Of a stretch of 7,250 nucleotides of DNA, positions 5,531 to 7,250 are shown piece by piece. This DNA is from Candidatus Bathyarchaeota archaeon (GTDB lineage Archaea > Thermoproteota > Bathyarchaeia > Bathyarchaeales > DTEX01): assembly GCA_021158305.1 (NCBI GenBank), contig JAGGUU010000117.1:1-7250 (forward strand), given 5' to 3'. Made by a program: the position numbers and the translations under genes. The notes beneath the pieces were generated by a model. It ran no database searches. It was given only the letters and a program-made list of their open reading frames with translations, and was not told where the DNA came from. Position 1 is the first letter of the stretch. Each line of letters begins with the position of its first letter.

Positions 5531-6255
5531 TCCTTTCCCCTCCTTATCACGTATATGCCGGGAGCTACATAGTTTGGACTAAGCTTCTTTCTGTTTCGTT
5601 CAATGATCTCCCTGGGATTCTCTGATAGGGCTTTCTCTGCATCGTTTGGATCTAGTCCAAATAAGTATCCCAAAGAAGCTAAGTCTCCCGGTTTCCTCAG
5701 AAGCTTAAGTTCACATGCTCCGCTGGATATGATTATTGGAACATCATGCTTCTTCGCTATATAAACTTCCTCTCTAAGCTTTGAGATTAGGCGGATTCTA
5801 CGGTGTCCTTGGAGGTAAAGTAGCGGGGCCATGTCGATTTCGAGTGAGGCGTTGGTTTCGGAGGCTAGCTCAGCCTCAGCCGAGTCGAAGAATCTCTTCC
5901 TCACATCTAGGGGGGAGAAGAATAAAATATCAACTCTGCGGTCCTTAGCAGCTTGTCTAGCTACGCTTTTCGACATGCATTTAACTGAGATTATCTCCAC
6001 CTTTCTTCTGAGAAATCTCAGGTTTCTCAGGAGCTCTTTAGCATTTGACGGTTCCAAATCTATCCTACTGATGAAATCTAAGCCTGCTTCATCGCATATC
6101 TTGCTGATCTTCTTAGCTAGATCTTTATGGTTCTTTATCGGCAATGGCACCCCGACAGCTTTGTATCCGAGCTCAGCGGATCTCCTAATCATAAGCTCGG
6201 TCTCTTTTTGGCTTTCGAGGTTCGGGCAGAGGTGAAGATCTATGAAGAATTTCAA
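5515..6255 (-). CDS. rnp3: Rpp30, RNase P protein component 3
   Basis: Rpp30 is an RNase P subunit with a PHP-like TIM-barrel fold that pairs with Pop5. The 246-residue reading chosen here starts MKFFIDLHLCPN, the usual family opening in which a short hydrophobic strand ends in D-x-(H/N). Other family features are GYKAVGVPLPI (30-40), VDILFFSP (108-115), VPIIISSGA (172-180) and LRKPGDLASLGYLFGL (186-201). I chose TTG at 6255 because it puts the first barrel strand at the N-terminus and overlaps the upstream gene's stop in a TTGA arrangement, with AGGGAT several bases upstream. An in-frame ATG at 6279 would add eight residues (MQRSRDAA) and a 28-base overlap, and cannot be excluded. The gene overlaps pop5 by 16 bases downstream, so the trio is probably translationally coupled. 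Confidence 0.93.
   Translation of the reverse strand: MKFFIDLHLCPNLESQKETELMIRRSAELGYKAVGVPLPIKNHKDLAKKISKICDEAGLDFISRIDLEPSNAKELLRNLRFLRRKVEIISVKCMSKSVARQAAKDRRVDILFFSPLDVRKRFFDSAEAELASETNASLEIDMAPLLYLQGHRRIRLISKLREEVYIAKKHDVPIIISSGACELKLLRKPGDLASLGYLFGLDPNDAEKALSENPREIIERNRKKLSPNYVAPGIYVIRRGKDCPDG
5537..5545 (-). promoter_or_regulatory. Shine-Dalgarno sequence that sets the TTG start of pop5
   Basis: On the minus strand the sequence is AAGGAGGGG, within the end of the rpp30 coding region. Its GGAGG core lies 8 bases from TTG at 5530. It is the strongest ribosome-binding site in this operon and supports the non-ATG start. Confidence 0.6.
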
Positions 6256-6707
6256 GGCAGCATCCCTAGATCTTTGCATATATTTCTTATCTCTTTAATC
6301 TTCGATGTTCTAAATCGAATCTTTAAATGAATTGGGTCTGCATTGTGGATTTTATACTTCTCCAGGTAGGCGGATTGTTTATCGAGTCTTATGTATAGTT
6401 TTCCTCTATCCAGTCGTCTTTCCAGCTCTATATTGAGTAGATCTCTGTCGTGCTGAGGAAGATTCTTTCCTATCTTTTTGAGAATAGCTTCCGCCATATC
6501 TGGCTTTGTCACTTTCGCCCTATAGTAGATTATTGGGTTTCCATAGTCACCCTTCAGTCTTTTCTTGTGTAGAGAGATCTCCTCGACTCTTTCACGAGGC
6601 AGAATATTTTGGAAGGCTCTCACTACCTTATCCGGATCCTCCGTCGCATGAGCGAATAAGCCGATCTCAATTGAGATTATCTTTCTCCTCACATATATTC
6701 CACGCAT
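6252..6707 (-). CDS. COG1325-family RNA-binding protein (putative exosome-associated subunit)
   Basis: The 151-residue product carries hallmarks of the archaeal COG1325 (DUF54) family: IEIGLFAHATEDPDKVVRAF (13-32), KGDYGNPIIYYRAKVTKP (52-69), GKLYIRLDKQSAYLEKY (102-118) and DPIHLKIRFR (124-133). The family was predicted to be an RNA-binding subunit of the exosome because its gene sits at the head of the exosome superoperon with Rpp30 and Pop5, exactly as here; direct biochemical proof is limited, to my knowledge. It is first in the operon and its TGA overlaps the likely TTG start of rpp30. A TATA-like CTTTAAAT on the minus strand (6739-6746) would start transcription near 6716, giving a very short leader. 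The ATG at 6707 is the only clear start; a GTG six codons in is less attractive. Confidence 0.88.
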   Translation of the reverse strand: MRGIYVRRKIISIEIGLFAHATEDPDKVVRAFQNILPRERVEEISLHKKRLKGDYGNPIIYYRAKVTKPDMAEAILKKIGKNLPQHDRDLLNIELERRLDRGKLYIRLDKQSAYLEKYKIHNADPIHLKIRFRTSKIKEIRNICKDLGMLP

Positions 6708-6738
6708 GTATATTTGATGAATTAATCTCCTAACGGTG

Positions 6739-6746
6739 ATTTAAAG
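6739..6746 (-). promoter_or_regulatory. TATA-like box for the COG1325-rpp30-pop5 operon
   Basis: CTTTAAAT on the minus strand lies about 35 bases before the ATG at 6707, consistent with a leader of roughly 10 bases or less. The GGAG at 6728-6731 (minus strand) would then lie upstream of the start site and not act as a ribosome-binding site. Pattern-based call. Confidence 0.4.
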
Positions 6747-6787
6747 ATGATTCGAATGAGATGCTCAAAAACTTTTTCTTACACCCC

Positions 6788-6821
6788 CTCCTCTTCTTCT
6801 AGGGAGAGCTGCCGAGAGGAG
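6788..6821 (+). promoter_or_regulatory. Potential hairpin masking the arginine decarboxylase ribosome-binding site
   Basis: CTCCTCTT (6788-6795) can pair with GAGAGGAG (6814-6821), seven Watson-Crick pairs plus one wobble, around an 18-base loop. The 3' arm is the Shine-Dalgarno region five bases before the ATG at 6827. It could restrict translation; whether the 5' arm is in the transcript depends on the unmapped start site (an AT-rich candidate box lies near 6765-6777). Confidence 0.4.
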
Positions 6822-6826
6822 ATTTT

Positions 6827-7250
6827 ATGATTCCCAAAGCATTCTTCGTAACTGGGGGAAAAGCAGTCGGGAAGGTCTCAAGCCTAAACGCGTTTGATTT
6901 AGCTTTAAAAAACGCTGGGATAGCTAACTGTAACCTTGTCAATGTGAGCTCAATAATTCCCCCGAACTGCAAGGAAGTGCCTCCTCAAGAGATACCGACG
7001 GGAAGCATAACATACGCTGTTATTGCGAAGGCGGAGGGTAGAGGAGGAGTGATAAGTGCGGGAATCGCGTGGGGAATAGCGGAGGAGGGATATGGCGTTG
7101 TAGCTGAGGCCTATGGAAGCATGGATGAAAACACATTGAAAGAGACATTAGAGAAACGGATTTTGGAGATGGCGAGTATCAGGGGAATAAAGCTTCGAAA
7201 AATAAAGTATAAGATAGAGTCTCTAGATGTGCCTGAGGGCGATTATGGAT
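6827..7250 (+). CDS. pdaD: Pyruvoyl-dependent arginine decarboxylase (PvlArgDC), 3'-truncated
   Basis: This enzyme decarboxylates arginine to agmatine, the precursor of polyamines and, in many archaea, of the agmatidine modification of tRNA-Ile. The window contains the first 141 codons of a protein usually about 155-185 residues long. The proenzyme cleaves itself at a Ser-Ser pair to make the pyruvoyl cofactor; here that is S41-S42 in NVSSIIPP, so S42 would become the pyruvoyl group and residues 1-41 the beta chain. LNAFDLALKNAGIANCNLV (20-38) contains D24, equivalent to D35 of the Methanocaldococcus jannaschii enzyme, and E94 in VVAEAYG aligns with its catalytic E109. The start is fixed by GGAGAT (6818-6823) three bases before the ATG. 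It diverges from the COG1325 operon. The C-terminal part lies outside the window. Confidence 0.92.
   Translation, partial: MIPKAFFVTGGKAVGKVSSLNAFDLALKNAGIANCNLVNVSSIIPPNCKEVPPQEIPTGSITYAVIAKAEGRGGVISAGIAWGIAEEGYGVVAEAYGSMDENTLKETLEKRILEMASIRGIKLRKIKYKIESLDVPEGDYG

Noticed and set aside
6255..6279. ATG at 6279 as the rpp30 start
   Set aside because: It would place eight extra residues before the conserved first strand and a 28-base overlap; the TTG at 6255 fits the family N-terminus and a stop-start overlap better, though it is not disproved.
5831..6330. Plus-strand frames opposite rpp30 and the COG1325 gene (134 and 67 codons)
   Set aside because: They are antisense to conserved genes with overlapping stops and starts; hydrophobic stretches arise from the complementary codons.
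1..7250. tRNA genes, CRISPR repeats, insertion sequences and attachment sites
   Set aside because: No cloverleaf-like segment, regularly spaced repeat, transposase sequence or terminal repeat pair was found in reading both strands by eye; a covariance-model scan was not possible.

Overview
This window is chromosomal DNA from an archaeon. The evidence is the set of information-processing genes: an Alba chromatin protein, ribosomal protein L40e, an archaeal-type aspartyl-tRNA synthetase, the RNase P proteins Rpp30 and Pop5, a COG1325-type exosome-associated RNA-binding protein, a zinc-finger/KH NusA-like protein and a pyruvoyl-dependent arginine decarboxylase. Shine-Dalgarno sequences resembling GGAGGTGATC, AT-rich TATA boxes, GTG/TTG starts and moderate G+C also fit. 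A TACK-type lineage (for example Bathyarchaeia or relatives) is my best guess, from the crenarchaeal-like Alba and the KH-protein/aspS pairing. The exact lineage cannot be fixed from the sequence alone.

Layout. Positions 3-413 (+) hold the 3' end of a coiled-coil protein with an acidic, Ser/Thr/Glu-rich tail, followed by a hairpin and T-run that look like a terminator. moaA (507-1421, -) is a complete GTP 3',8-cyclase gene. The 354-bp gap after it holds a shared AT-rich promoter region and a possible 50-residue membrane miniprotein (1504-1656, +). An HTH-phosphoribosyltransferase fusion regulator (1776-2633, +) converges, with a 3-bp gap, on a very short rpl40e gene (2637-2798, -). A (+) cluster follows: alba (2974-3249), a zinc-finger/KH NusA-like protein (3312-3815) and aspS (3843-5162). 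aspS converges on a tight (-) operon of COG1325 RNA-binding protein, Rpp30 and Pop5 (6707 down to 5195), whose genes overlap by a few bases. Divergent from that operon is a pyruvoyl arginine decarboxylase gene (6827 onward, +), cut by the window end.

How it fits together. Most of the window is RNA and translation housekeeping: tRNA 5' processing (Rpp30, Pop5), RNA processing or decay (COG1325 protein), aspartyl-tRNA formation (AspRS), ribosome assembly (L40e) and chromatin or RNA binding (Alba, KH protein). The (-) trio matches the start of the conserved archaeal exosome superoperon; the proteasome, SBDS and Rrp genes that often follow are absent here because aspS sits next to pop5. The decarboxylase supplies agmatine for polyamines and, in many archaea, for agmatidine modification of tRNA-Ile. 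No mobile element, CRISPR array, tRNA or rRNA gene was seen. I found no strong case for a wholly new system. The best leads are the non-discriminating-like signature in AspRS, two ribosome-binding sites preceded by complementary pyrimidine tracts, the miniprotein and the PRTase-type regulator.
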